A DNA stretch of 64,000 bases from Ochotona curzoniae (GCF_017591425.1 NW_024467121.1:19480707-19544706); one strand, 5' to 3'. Positions 21,772-32,789 are shown, counted from the stretch's first letter. The notes: generated from the letters alone by a model not told the origin. Numbers and translations are program-made.

Positions 21772-22352
21772 GGGGCTGGCATTGTGCAGCAGAGTAAGCC
21801 ACCAATTGTTGTTTTTTGTTTTTAAGATTTATTTATTTATTGGAAAGTCAGATATGCAGAGAGGAGGAGAGACAGAGAGGAAGATCTTCCGTCCAATGAT
21901 TCACTTCCCAAGTGAGCGCAACGGCAGATGCTATGCCGATCCGAAGCCAGGATCCAGGAACTTCTTCCAGGTCTCCCACACGGGTGCAGGGTCCCAAGGC
22001 TTTGGGCTGTCCTTGACTGCTTTCCCAGGCCACAAGCAGGGAGCTGGATGGAAAGTGGAGCTACCGGGATTAGAACCGGCGCCCACATGGGATCCCAGGG
22101 CGTTCAAGGCAAGGACTTTAGACACTAGGCCACACCGCCGGGCCCAGTAAGCCACCAATTGTGACATTGGCATTCCATATTGGAGCACAGGTTGGAGTCC
22201 TGGCTGCACTGCTTCTTATCCAGCTCCCTGCTAATGCACCTGGGAAAGCAGTGGAAGATGGGCCAAGTGCTGAGATGCTGGCTGGACCAGCCCCAGCTAT
22301 TATGACCATCTAGAGAGCGATCCATAGGATGGAAGATATCCTCTCTGCTTTT
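21772..22352 (+). mobile_element. CSINE, old, split by nested CSINE
   Basis: The head 'gggggctggcattgtgcagcagagtaagcc' stops at 21809 and resumes at 22146-22162 with the repeated 'agtaagccaccaattgt'. It continues to 'atggaagatatcctctctgc'. The host belongs to the older subfamily ('ctgctaatgcacctgggaaagcag'). Confidence 0.9.
21810..22145 (-). mobile_element. CSINE, young, nested, with 17-base TSD
   Basis: Complete minus-strand young copy from 'tttttaagatttatttatttattgg' to 'cacaccgccgggccc', flanked by 17-base perfect duplications (21793-21809 and 22146-22162). It inserted into an older CSINE, which directly orders the two subfamilies in time. Confidence 0.96.
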
Positions 22353-22357
22353 CAAAG

Positions 22358-22603
22358 GAATCTTTATTTTATTTTGAAAGGCAGAGCTACATAGGAAGAG
22401 AGAGGAATCTTCCACCCACTGGTTCACTCCTCAAATGGCTGCAAATGGTGAGAGTTGGGCCAGTCTGAAGCCCAAACATTTGAGCCATTCTTTACTGCTT
22501 TCCACCCATTATCAGGAGCCAGTTCAGAAGAGCAGCAGCTGGGACTCAAATAGTACGCATGTGGGATGTTGAGGCCCAACCTGCTATGCCATGGTGTTAG
22601 TCC
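22358..22603 (-). mobile_element. CSINE, old
   Basis: 'tttattttattttgaaaggcagagc', 'cccactggttcactcctcaaatggctgcaaatgg' and 'tacgcatgtgggatgttgaggccc'. The right part is eroded. Confidence 0.8.
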
Positions 22604-22627
22604 TCTAAGAAATCTATTTTAAAAAGC

Positions 22628-22942
22628 AGATGAGGGCCTTAGCAGTTGAAGTCCTCCCTTTGCATGCGCTGGGATCTCATATGGGTATCGGCTCTAATCC
22701 TGGCAGCCCCACTTCCCATCCAGCTCCCAGCTTGTGGCCTGGGAAGGCCCAAAGCTTTGGGACCCTGCACCCGTGTGGGAGACCAGGAAGAAGCTTCTGG
22801 CTCCTGGCTTCAGATCGGTGCAGCTCCAGCTGTTGCGGCCACGTGGGGCGTAACTAAGCGGACATAAGATTTTTTTTCTGTATTTCCTCCTCTCTTGTAT
22901 ATCTGACTTTCCAATAAAAATAAATAAATCTTTTTAAAAACA
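22628..22942 (+). mobile_element. CSINE, young type, with internal deletion
   Basis: 'gtcctccctttgcatgcgctgggatc' to 'tttccaataaaaataaataaatc'. About 15 bases around 'aaagcagtcgaggacgg' are missing after 'ggcctggg'. Head-to-head with the preceding minus-strand copy. Confidence 0.9.
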
Positions 22943-23799
22943 GGTAAAGCAGGCCTGGATGCTAGAGATTGTTTTGGATATTGCAGAGTAAGTGTTTCTC
23001 CAAGTTTTGGTTTGGATCTAAGTAGATGATTAATTAGTAGAATGACTGCACACTGCTGCCATTGCCCACATGAAGGCAAATGTAGAAGGAATAAGATGAG
23101 TAAAACAACATGTTGCAGTAAGTTTATAGAACATTCCTGAGCTCGTATTATCCAACTGTTCCCTCTTTGCTGTTGGCTTGGCATTTTATGGTCTGCTTCC
23201 CACAGCCTTCCTTAGTGCAAAACATATTCAATGGAAAATTCTCAAAAATAAATAATTCCTTAGTTTAAAAGAACTTTTATTGTAGCATATTGTTCAATTG
23301 TTCTATTTTGTTAATGATTATCATTAATCTTTTTCTATGCCAAATTTACAAATTATTTCATTTTAATCTTTATTGATTTGTTTTAAAATATATTTGTTCT
23401 TTACCATGATAGAGTTGTGTAGCTATGGAGAGTCTTCCTTCCTCCTTATTCTCCCTTCATGTTTTCCTCTTCCACTGTTATTCCCTGAATTATCACAGTA
23501 ATAAATTCCTTGTAACAGTTGTAAGTTAACTTTCTGCTATTTAAATGTATGAAGATATGGTAGGTATAGGTAAAGGTGGAAAATCTAGTATCATACTGTG
23601 CACATATATTTACGTGTTTTAAAAATGTAAATTAAAAATTTTTTAAATATAAAAACTTTTAGTTATGAGTGGAACCCCATATTGCAATGTAACTACGTCC
23701 CAGTACAGTAGCCTCCATTATACCATTCATCTGTGAGAATATAAGTATATACTTGGTTACCTATAACAGTTTCTTTTGAAATTTGCTTAAAGGCCATCT
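22943..23799. other. AT-rich stretch, possibly eroded L1
   Basis: Long AT-rich sequence. 'ctttaccatgatagagttgtgtagc' and the pyrimidine-rich segment at 23440-23480 could be an old antisense L1 3' end, but landmarks are too weak to assign. Confidence 0.35.
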
Positions 23800-24122
23800 T
23801 GTTTCAGAGACAGTAGTCACAGTTACAAAGAGAAAGAGAGAGGCAGAAAGATCTTTCATTTTCTAGTTCAGATGATTGCTGGTGATGGCAACAGCTGGCT
23901 CTCAGCCAAGAAGAAGGCAGCAGCTGGGAGCTGCATCTGGATCTTCCACATGAGTGGCAGAGACCCGAGCACTCAGGACACCTTCTGCTTTTTTCCCAGG
24001 CACATTAGCAAGGAGTAAGATTGGAAGTGAGCAGTGGGAACTGGAGCCAACCCTCTGACAGAGGATGCTGGTGTTGTGTTGTAACTGATGGCTTCACTTG
24101 CTGAGCCACAATGCCAAGCTCC
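23800..24122 (-). mobile_element. CSINE, old
   Basis: 'agagaaagagagaggcagaaagatctttc', 'ccaggcacattagcaaggagtaag' and 'cttgctgagccacaatgccaagctcc'. Confidence 0.8.
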
Positions 24123-25631
24123 TAACAAGTACTTAGAGCCACAGATTATTCCAGATATCTGGTAGGCAGATGCTTTGCCTTCATAGTCTTAATATCCCAC
24201 TGGGGTAGTAGACCAATAACTGAAATAAATAACAAAATTATAAAACAGCCCTGTGAACAAAAAGAGTAGGATAAAGGTGTAAGGAATGTTGGGAAATGGA
24301 TAGTGGTTATCGCCACAGTAAGACAACAGATGACTTTTTTGGTGTGCTTTTCTCTGTTTTTCAAATTATTTAAAGTAAACCTGCATTCCCACTGTAAGTA
24401 TATTTGGAGAAGCACTATAGTAAATGGCAATAAGAAGTTGTCATTTGCTTTCACTTCCTGCTGATTTGGGGGAATGTTTTGGACAAAGGCCTTTTGGTTT
24501 GGTATTTACGGATTCACTGCATAACAGGTGTGGTTTTCATGGGGAGAACAGGAAGAAAGTAACATCAGGTGAATTTTCCACTTTATTTACTTTCAGCAAA
24601 GTGCAGGAAACCTATAATAGACTGAGTTGTTCTTGGGAAGAAGTGATTGGCAGGGAGGTAAACAGTGTCCAAGGCAGCTGATCATGTGTGAGAAGGAGCT
24701 CCTCTGCTTGTACCATGGAGCCCAGCCTCGAAGCTCTGTGGAGATAATGGATGAGTCAGTAACTGTGTCTGTGAGCATCTTGGCAGCAGAACCCTAATGG
24801 AGTTCCTAATGTCCCCTAGCACTCCCACGTGAAGGAGACATACAGCCCTTGGCTTAGAGCTTGGGCAACAATTATCGCACCTGATTTTGACCTGATTAAC
24901 ATGTGTCAGCTTCACGGATAAGGCATTTCTTTGGAATTCAACCTGGCAACTCAGGACTTTTTAAATTAGTTGCAGGGTGGTGTGTTTAATCATCTGTAAG
25001 GTGAATTTATGAATAAAGATCTTGATACTAGCAGAGAAGTAAGAGTGAGATGCTGGGGCCAGATATTAAAGTTCTGCAGGTGCTTTGAGTGGATGCTGTC
25101 ACATCTCTAGGTGCAACTTCATAGGAGGTCAATGTCCTTGGAACGCCCTCATTTTCTTCAATCTTTAAGGATGTCCTGGAGGAAGTTATCTCCCTACCTT
25201 GTGATCAAACAGAAAGCCTTTCATTCCAGATTTAGGTATAAAGATGAAAATATAAATTCTGTGCTCCAAATGCAAAGTTGAAATTGGTTGCAGCACCGCA
25301 AGGGGCAGCACAGTGTGGTAAGAAGATGTGCTGGGTGCTCAGGGAAGTTAGCGAAGGGGCAAAACAGTGAGCATAGGAGTACGGCCTCTACATGCAGTCC
25401 CGCTGGTGCTGTCCAGGTATAATTTTCATAAATTTTGCAAATCAAACGTGCATGCATTTCCAGGGTTGTGGTTTTTTTTTTTTTTTTTGTAGGGGAAAGT
25501 GTTTTTATTTGGGATCTCATTCACTGCATTCATTCCATTTTTGTAAAAGGGACAGCAAAGTCTTACAGTTCTAACCGTTTACTGGATTTCAGTGTGGTTG
25601 CACACAAGTTCAGTAGACAATGGGTCCCCCT
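24123..25631. other. No confident feature; repeat-poor 1.5 kb
   Basis: No recognisable SINE or LTR apart from a poly-T of about 20 bases at 25470-25488. Open frames at 24146-24454 (minus) and 24424-24681 (plus) overlap, have no recognised domain and no convincing splice borders. 24640-24930 reads like moderately conserved non-coding sequence, which is only an impression. Confidence 0.4.
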
Positions 25632-26001
25632 CTTGGTCCATTTTCTGTTGCTATGACAGAATACCCTCAAACCAGGTAATTTCTAAAGGAGAGAGGCTTA
25701 TTGAGCTTAAGGTTCCAGGCTTTAAGTCCAGGATCATGTTACAGCCTCTGGAAACAGTTCTGTGCTATGTCACATGGTGAAAAGGCAGGACAGGTGGGTT
25801 TGTGCAAGAGTCAAAGCACAAGGGAATGCTGTTTCCTCTTAGTTCCATGGGAACTAATCTGGTTACGCTGGAGCAAGAACTCGGCGCATCCTGGAGAGAA
25901 TTAACCCTATCTCAGGAGAAGGTCATTAATCTCTTAATGACTTAACCATCCCTCAGGGACGTCGCATTGGGAACTAAGGGTCCATGAACATTCCAACCAC
26001 A
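25632..26001 (-). mobile_element. MaLR LTR, antisense
   Basis: Starts 'ttggtccattttctgttgctatgacagaatacc', the reverse of the MaLR 3' end, and passes 'cacatggtgaaaaggc' and 'attaatctcttaatgac' to 'ccatgaacattccaacc', the reverse of the LTR start. Nearly complete solo LTR without coding sequence. Confidence 0.75.
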
Positions 26002-26134
26002 GCAGGGTCCTTCCCGCCAGCTGCAGGGCTGATTGATGTGATCCCTTTAAAGTCATCTGGGTCAACTGGAAAGTGAATGAGAGGTGCACGGTTAGTGACC
26101 TACAGCAAAGGGACAAGGTTTATATCCACATAAG

Positions 26135-26215
26135 AGCATCCCTCAAAAAGTTCATGGAGAATACAGTTCAAAGATCAGTTTCTTTTAGTGCCTGAACATT
26201 TTAAAGCATGCACAC
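26135..26215. mobile_element. Mariner-like MITE, left half
   Basis: 'catccctcaaaaagttcatggagaatacag' followed by 'gatcagtttcttttagtgcctgaac' corresponds to the left terminal arm of the palindromic MITE seen complete at 55313. Confidence 0.5.
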
Positions 26216-26221
26216 ATGCAT

Positions 26222-26540
26222 ATTAGTTTTTCCATTCCTGCTGTAATAAATTACCTGCAACTATGTACCCCTACCCTCAACATTATTATCTTTTCCTTAT
26301 AGCTCTGGAGCCTCCAAGTCTGAAATGACTCTTCATGGGACAAGAATCAGGCTGTCAGCAGGGCTGAGTTCCTCCTGGAGCCCCAGGCCCCAGGGGAGAA
26401 TCTGTTTTCTCACGCTTGTCAGCTCCTGGGGCTGGCTTGTGCTCCTTGACTTCTGCTTCCTTTCTTCCATCTGCAAGGTCTACACCAGTCCTTGCTTCCA
26501 TCTTTCTATCTCCTTTTCTGATTTGTCTATACAATTTACC
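26222..26540 (-). mobile_element. MLT1-like MaLR LTR fragment, antisense
   Basis: 'ttccattcctgctgtaataaattacctgcaac', 'tatagctctggagcctccaagtctgaaatg' and 'caggggagaatctg' follow the layout of antisense MLT1-type LTRs. Family assignment is by memory and uncertain. Confidence 0.55.
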
Positions 26541-26544
26541 ATGG

Positions 26545-26850
26545 AGCCATTGGAAAGTCAGGCATACAGAGAGGAGAAACAGAGAGGAAGATCTTCTGTC
26601 TACTGATTCTCTCCCCTAGTGGCTACAATGGCTGGAACTGAGCTGATCTGAAACCAAGAGCCAGGAACTTCTTCCAGGTCTTTCACACAGGTGCATGGTC
26701 ACAGGGCTTTGGGCTATCTTTGACTGCTTTCCCAGGCCACAAGCATGGAGCTGGATAAAAAGTTGAGCAGCCAGGATACAAACTGGCTCCCATAAGAGAT
26801 CCCGGCACATGCTTAGCAAGGATTTAGCCACTAGGTGCTGGACCCACCAT
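26545..26850 (-). mobile_element. CSINE, young type
   Basis: 'attggaaagtcaggcatacagagagg', 'gaggaagatcttctgtctactgattctc' and 'ttcccaggccacaagcatgg'. The head reads 'gatcccggcacatgcttagcaagg'. Confidence 0.9.
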
Positions 26851-26861
26851 GTAACCATTTT

Positions 26862-27101
26862 AAAGTGTGTAATTTGGCAGTATGAAGCACATTTGTGACA
26901 TTGTGCAGCAGTCGCCTCTATCAGTTTCCAAAACCCTTTCATCAGCCCTGACAGGAACTCTGTACCTCATGAAGCAATAAATCCTGTTTCCTTCTCCCTT
27001 TGGTCCCTGCCAACCTCTATTATATTTTCTGTGTCCATGAAATTGCCTATTTTAGGTAGTTCATAAAAGTGGAAACATACATCTGTTTGTTTATTTCATA
27101 G
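26862..27101 (-). mobile_element. L1M fragment, antisense (part 1 of a split element)
   Basis: 'tttaaagtgtgtaatttggcag', 'gcagtcgcctctatcagtttcc', 'ccctgccaacctctatt' and 'aaattgcctattttagg' match the antisense L1M 3' portion. The element continues at 27430 after a MaLR insertion. Confidence 0.75.
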
Positions 27102-27428
27102 TGTATTGGTCGACTTTTTGTTACTTTAAAATATCCAAAAGGAGTTCTTGGCTTGTTTTGGCTTTAGAATGTAGAATTTAGAGTTTTGGCTTAGAATTCA
27201 AGAATGGAGACTGGCAATGGAACAGCCATCATATGATGTGACCCAAGAACCAGGGAGAGAGACACATGCCTATCCTATACAAGAGACCTGCCTTCCCAAG
27301 AGCCCCTGCAGATCTAAAGCCCTCCCACCAGGCTGCCTCTCACACACTATAAATTAGATCAAGTCTTCACCTTTTATCTATCAGCTGTTAACATACATGT
27401 TTGTGGCTGGAGAACCAAGGCCTGTCCA
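27102..27428 (-). mobile_element. MaLR LTR, antisense, inserted into L1M
   Basis: 'ttggtcgactttttgttactttaaaat' at the start and 'ctcccaccaggctgcctctcac' near the end give an antisense MaLR/MLT-like LTR. The L1M sequence is continuous across it. Confidence 0.5.
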
Positions 27429-27830
27429 ATCTATAGCACTTAACCTAATGTTGTCAAGGTTCACTCATGTTGTAGCATGATTCAGAATGCTGTCCCTTTT
27501 CATGGCAAAATGATATTCCATTGTGTGTCTAGACCACATTTTATTTATCCATTTGTTTTTGCTGAATCTTTGAGTTGTTTTCATTGCTTGGCTGTTGTGA
27601 ATAGTACTACAATGAACACTGTACTACAGGCATCTTAGTTCTTAGTTTGCACTCTATCTGGCATTGCAGTTTCTGAGTCATGCAGTAACTCTACATTTAG
27701 CTTTTTTAGGAACTGCTGAATAGGCTTCTGTAACAGCTGCACTAGTTTACAGTTCTACCAACAGTGTATAGGTGTTCTAGTTTCTCCAAACCCTCAACAA
27801 CATTTATTATATTCCTCCTTTAAAAAGAGT

Positions 27831-27831
<1 letters not shown>

Positions 27832-27882
<51 letters not shown>

Positions 27883-27892
27883 TTATCTATCT
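27832..27892. repeat. (TATC)n tetranucleotide microsatellite
   Basis: About fifteen TATC units with one substitution near the end. It stands where the A/T-rich tail of the adjacent reversed CSINE should be, so it probably grew from that tail. Confidence 0.97.
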
Positions 27893-28160
27893 GAAGGGCA
27901 CAGCGATAAAGTGACAGAGAGGGAGAGAGAGATAGAGAGACAGAGAGACAGAGAGATCTTTCATTTACTGGCTCAATTCCCAGAGCCAGGAACACTATTC
28001 TGGTCAGGAGCACAAGTACTTGGGTCATACTCTGCTGCCAGGTGTATTAGCAAGAAGCCAGATTGGAAAAAGAGTAGCTAGGACTCAAATCAACACTCTG
28101 ACATGAGCTACCAGCAGCAAAAGTTATGGATTCATCTGCTTTGCCACAATTCTGGCCTCT
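27893..28160 (-). mobile_element. CSINE, old
   Basis: 'gaagggcacagcgataaagtgac', purine-rich 'gagagagagatagagag', 'tgtattagcaagaagccagattgg' and a 'ttgccacaattctggcc' head. Confidence 0.75.
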
Positions 28161-28324
28161 ATTTTCCATTTTTTAAAGTTACAGTCCTCCTAGTAGGTGT
28201 GAAGTAGCAGCTCATGAATTGAGTTTACATTTTCCTAGTGACTAATGGTGTACTGAGCATCCTTTCATGTGCTTGTTGGTCATTTGTATATCCTTTTGGG
28301 ATTACAGTCCTTTGCCCATTTTCT

Positions 28325-28582
28325 AAAATTATTTATTCATTTATTTGAAGGCAGAAAAGGTGAACACCCTTTCATCTGTTGGGCCCAAAGCTGGAAGCTA
28401 GGAGCCAGGCATGAAGCCCCGGTCTCCCATGTGATGGGCCAGAACCCAATTATTTGAGCCATCACTGCTGCCTCTCAGAATCAGTTTTAGTGGGAGGTTG
28501 GAGTCAGTAGCCAGACCTGAGAGTCAACCTCAGGCTCTCCAACGTGGCAGTCAGGCATCTTCACCATTAAGCCAAACATTGG
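28325..28582 (-). mobile_element. CSINE, old
   Basis: 'attatttattcatttatttgaaggcag', 'gagccatcactgctgcctctcag' and 'ctctccaacgtggcagtcaggc'. The second SINE nested in the L1M. Confidence 0.75.
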
Positions 28583-28749
28583 TTCTCTCTTTGACCATTT
28601 TAATTCCTTTGTTGTTGTTCAAGGTTGTAGGTGTCCCTTGTATTTTAGACCTTTATCCAATAAAATGATTTTTCCCCATTCTGTGGGTCGTATTTCCTTC
28701 TCTCATGATAGTGTCTTCTGACACACAAAGTTCTCCTCCTTCTGTATTA

Positions 28750-28865
28750 AGAGGACCATTGCAATTATCCCATCAATCCAGGATAATCTGCCCATCCCAA
28801 AAGCTTTTGCTTAATCACATCCACCTAGTCTGCTTCTTATGCCATGTGAAATGATAGTCATGAGT
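28750..28865 (-). mobile_element. MLT1-like LTR fragment, antisense
   Basis: 'ccatcaatccaggataatctgcccatccc' and 'gcttaatcacatccacctagtctgcttcttatgccatgtg' match the antisense MLT1 segment. Confidence 0.6.
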
Positions 28866-28929
28866 TTTGAAGATGCAAGAGCAGTGTGCCATTATTCAAC
28901 AAGGAGTCATTATTGTACACATTAAAAAT

Positions 28930-29150
28930 GCCCACAAAATGCATTGTAGCAAAGTGGGTTAAGTCCCAGCTTAGGAACCAACACAATTTCAAAATGCCTG
29001 GGTTGCAGTCCCAATCTCTGTTTCTGATCCAACTTCCTGTTAATGTGCTCCCTTAAGAGGCAACAGGTGTTGAGTTCTGGTCTCCTGGATTCAGGCCAGC
29101 CCAGCCCTGGCTGCTGTGATCATCTGGGGGAATGAGCCAGTAGATGGAAG

Positions 29151-29186
<36 letters not shown>

Positions 29187-29215
29187 CCTTGCTCTACCTT
29201 TCAACTACAGAAAAC
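28930..29215 (+). mobile_element. CSINE, old, containing (TC)n expansion
   Basis: 'aaaatgcattgtagcaaagtgggttaag', 'cttcctgttaatgtgctccc' and 'gagccagtagatggaagattctc', followed by about 31 bases of TC at 29152-29183 grown inside the SINE's own pyrimidine tract. Confidence 0.8.
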
Positions 29216-29984
29216 AGTCTACAACGTCAGGACTTGTGAGTCTACTTACATGAGAAGAGGAAAGCACGCGAGTTTGAAGCAGAGAGCCACATTTGTGTTT
29301 CATTAAGGTTCTATTCTGACTTCATTTATTCTCTCTATCAGGGACTCTGTGAACTATATCTTAAAGCCTGCTCTTTATTGCAGTGGGGCTAATTGTCTTT
29401 CCCCTTTTCTTTCTATGGGTCTTGAATATAGAAATGAACAAATCACTTTGTCATCAGCCTGAATCCAAAGCCATTTTATGGAATATCAAGAAGACAGGAA
29501 TGCAGTGAATATATGTTCGTACGAGCCAATGTCTCAGATTTCTATTTGGACCTGACTCAGAAGGAAAAATGTCAGACATGGGAAGATTGATGAGACTAGG
29601 TCTCTTGAAGCCTTTGTGTTCCTCAGGGAATTCATGAATACTCAGAGGCGTGTTCAGAGAAGCTTCGTGAAGGTATGTACTTCTGTGCCCCCTTCACCTT
29701 TTCTTCCTTATATAAGCTATATCTCCTTTCTAATCCCAGCACCATCACAGCACTCTGTAATTATGGAAGCTGATCACTGTGCATTGGGTGGGAAGGTGAG
29801 CAGGCAGGGAGAGCACCCCATGTGGATAAGAACACAGCACCAAATGCTGAGCAAGCACCAAGGGAGAGCCTTACAGGTAGCTTCCTGATCCAATAAGTCA
29901 TGAGACCTGAGAAGACAGATGCTACTGATGTTTAAAAAGCCTTAAAAATGAGTGTGTGCATTGGACATAGTAATAGGAATCTAA
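29216..29984. other. Repeat-poor stretch with one weak exon candidate
   Basis: No repeat recognised. A splice-bounded 46-base open segment on the plus strand at 29627-29672 is listed separately. The rest is AT-rich unique sequence. Confidence 0.4.
29627..29672 (+). CDS. Possible 46-nt exon, unrecognised (weak)
   Basis: A pyrimidine-rich acceptor ('cctttgtgttcctcag') is followed by 46 bases and a strong donor ('gaaggtatgt'). Two frames are open; the one starting with the first base reads 'GIHEYSEACSEKLRE'. Length is not a multiple of three. No second plus-strand exon was found in the window, so a chance pairing of splice signals is quite likely. Confidence 0.15.
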
Positions 29985-30200
29985 ACAAATCATCAGTTAT
30001 ATTTGTCAGCACTGTTTGTAGCTGTCAAAAACTTGGAAACATCTCAAATGTCCAACCACTGGGACGTGGTTAAGGAAACAATAGCCTGAGATGCCAGCAT
30101 TATTGTGCAGCTATTTCACATGTAAATGGAACATTTGAAAATATTGGAGAATGAGTATGATAAAATACAACAGAGAAAAGCAAGATTCTGGGTTTATCTG
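29985..30200 (+). mobile_element. L1M/L1ME 3' fragment, sense
   Basis: 'gtcaaaaacttggaaacatctcaaatgtcc', 'ggttaaggaaacaatagcctgag' and 'gtgcagctatttcac' follow the L1 ORF2 C-terminal region in sense. Frame destroyed. Confidence 0.7.
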
Positions 30201-30666
30201 ATGATATCAACAAGATAAAATAGTGATAGGGATAGGGAAAGAACAATCAAGAGAGCACACCAAGTTCTTCTATTATCAATGGTGTTATTCAACAACAACC
30301 GTGGAGGCTGCATCCTACTTCTTTTTTTTTTTTTTAACATCCCACTTCTTGGTGAGTTGCATTTGCAGCAGATGATGGTTGCGTTTGTGGTTGTTTTTTC
30401 GGGGTGTGTGTATGCTTAATTATAGAGCTAAACTATTTTTTAAATTGTGAGAAAACCATAGCTAATAAATACCTTATTTAAATCACTATAGGAATTGCTT
30501 TCTGAAATTTTATGTAAAAGTAGAAAGGCTAGAAATGAAAATAATAATCGAATTTTTCTGCCTCCCTCACTCAGTGTCTACCTATTCCAGTGAGTTAAGT
30601 GATTAAATTTGATTGCATGTAGGCTAAGGCTTTATTAGGCAGAGACTCCTCATGTTTCCTTCAATT
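30201..30666. other. No feature recognised
   Basis: AT-rich unique sequence with a poly-T run at 30322-30336. Confidence 0.5.
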
Positions 30667-30728
30667 GGAGCTAGCATTTAGCCCAGTGGTTAGGACACCC
30701 ACATCTTACATCAGAGCATCTGGGTTGC
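30667..30728 (+). mobile_element. CSINE head fragment, old
   Basis: 'gagctagcatttagcccagtggttaggacacccac' is the first quarter of an old CSINE in plus orientation, cut by the minus-strand copy that follows. Confidence 0.55.
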
Positions 30729-30988
30729 TCCATCTGATAACTCACTCCACAAATAGCTGCAATGGCTGGAACTGAATCGATTCAAAGCCAGGAGCCCAAA
30801 GCTTCTTCTGGGTCTCCCACGGGGATTCAGGGTTCCAAGGCTTTGGCCCATCCTCTAGTGCTTTCTCTGGCCACAAGCAGGGAGCTGGATGGGAAGCAGG
30901 GCTGCTGAGACACAAAAGAATGGCCATATGGGGTCCTGACGCATACAAGGCGAAGACTTAAGCTCCTAGGCTACCATGCCGGGCCCAG
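30729..30988 (-). mobile_element. CSINE, young type, tail missing
   Basis: From 'ccatctgataactcactccacaaatagctgc' to 'taggctaccatgccgggccc'. The 3' A-rich tail is absent where it meets the plus-strand head fragment, so a deletion fused the two. Confidence 0.85.
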
Positions 30989-31016
30989 CGGTACCCTTTT
31001 AACCACTAGAAAATAG

Positions 31017-31320
31017 TTCTGTGTTCATTCTGTATGCCCATGATCATTGCACAATCATCACCATGACGCATCTCCAGCCCCCACTGACTTCCTGAACCCA
31101 TAAAATACTCCCATGCTGCTGCCCTGAATCCCACCTCACAGACCTTGGCAATGACTCCTTCTCCCCCCAAGAAGAACCCCACAGGGCTAGTCCTTTTGTG
31201 TCTGACTTATTGTGACATAGCCTAATGTCCTCAAGGTTCTTCCACATTATAAAAGGACAAACCTTTTTCGGGGTTTGGTAATATTCCATTATAGATATAG
31301 ATTTATGCTTTGCTGATTTT
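31017..31320 (-). mobile_element. L1M fragment, antisense
   Basis: 'attgcacaatcatcaccatgacgcatctccagcc', 'acttattgtgacatagcctaatgtcctcaagg' and 'ggtaatattccattatag' match the antisense L1M 3' region. Confidence 0.7.
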
Positions 31321-32789
31321 TAGCTTTCCTACTCTCTGAGTGTTGGTTTCCTTCTCCTCCCTTGTGCCAGATCAGTCCCCTGTGCCTCTTGGACAATTGG
31401 TGAAAAATAATTGTCATCATTAACAACTCCAGATGTTTACTGAAGAGTTGGGTAGATTGACCCAAATGTCTTATCCCAAATTAAATCACTGGGGAAAGAT
31501 TTTTTGGCTCAATTTGGGGAGGAATTTTTCTCTACCTAGTGTCTCCTAGGTGCTAGGCACCTGTAAATGATGTCTATATGGTTGAAAACAGAGTAGGCAA
31601 AACTGTTGTCATGAAAATCACATCCCAAAACATTGCACTTACTTCATGCTTATTGCATAAGCACCCGCCACAAACTAGTCCCTGCCCTTGTACTAGAGAT
31701 ACAACAGTCAGCAAAATGCACAAACATATAATCAAGTATGTAAGTCCTCATGATAAATTAATTACTCCATTTAGTCTGTTGTCTAGATTTCCATGTAAGT
31801 ACACAGCACCACGGATTTGATCTGGCTTGAATAGAAGGAAAAATGTTGACATGAGTGTAATGAGCTTTGTTTTCTAGCTGTTATAGACTTATAATCATGC
31901 AGATAACACAGAGTTCCCATCTAATCCATCATCTGTTATGCCCATTTTACATGGCTATGGTACAGTTGTTATAGTTAATGAACCAAGTAACCAAGTAACC
32001 TGGTTACTAACTAAAGTCTGTAATTTGCTCAGATTTCCTTAGCTGGTTTCTAATGTCATTTTTCTGTTCTGCAGTTCTATCTTGGATGCCTTAGGTGCCT
32101 GTAATCCTCCAATCTCCTTAGCCTGCTCTTGGCTGTGACAATTTCTCACACTTCCCTTGTTTTCATTTTTGATTACCTCAGGAGTTCTGAGAAGTATCTA
32201 CTGGGTATTTTGTAGGATGCCTCCCTCTGGAATTTGCCTAACATTTTCCTAGAGATTAGATTGAGGCTGTGGGTTCAGAGAGGAAGACTACAGGAATAAA
32301 ATGTTGTCTTTTTACCATAACACATCAAATATGCATACTCTCAATATGACTTAGCGCGGTGGATGCTGATGTTGACACTCGGTGCGGGTGACGTTTGTCA
32401 TGTGTTTCCCCTTTGGTCCCATGCTGTGCTCCTTAGAGGGAAATCAGTACGAACAACCTGTACTTAGGGGTGGTCTCTTGCTTTCCCTCTTTGACTAAAG
32501 GATTCACCTTTATTGAATTTTTTTTCTCATTAATTCACGGGGTCATGGCTTTTTCTTTTTTGGAGGGAGGTTACACAGGTGAAGATATCTTTTTATCACA
32601 GCATGTCAACAGCCGTGATGGCCACATGGCTGCCCGTCATGGTGGTTCACCCTGCTTGCCTGGCTCAGGTAGAGTTCCTTCACTGTGTAGGTATTTCCCT
32701 TCCCACTTTCCCTGGTATTTGGAAGGAAGTCCCGGAGCGTATCCCATGTTTAAGAGAGGGAGTGGGAATTATGCTTCCTTACCTTTGTT
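31321..32789. other. No confident feature, 1.5 kb
   Basis: Unique AT-rich sequence. The 115-codon plus frame at 32470 shows no recognised motif, coding periodicity or splice context and is treated as chance. Confidence 0.45.

Larger units (their letters stand above)
27430..28745 (-). mobile_element. L1M, antisense (part 2), with nested CSINEs
   Basis: Clear antisense landmarks: 'gttgtcaaggttcactcatgttgtagcatg', 'gatattccattgtgtgtct', 'ttgagttgttttcattgc' and 'gactaatggtgtactgagcatcctttcatgtgc'. The body is broken by CSINEs at 27822-28160 and 28325-28582. All reading frames are destroyed. Confidence 0.85.

Noticed and set aside
24640..24930. Conserved-looking sequence as a processed pseudogene
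   Set aside because: No continuous similarity to a known protein in any frame, no poly(A) and no TSD.
27832..27892. CRISPR-like regular array
   Set aside because: Units are 4 bases with no spacers; it is a microsatellite in mammalian DNA.
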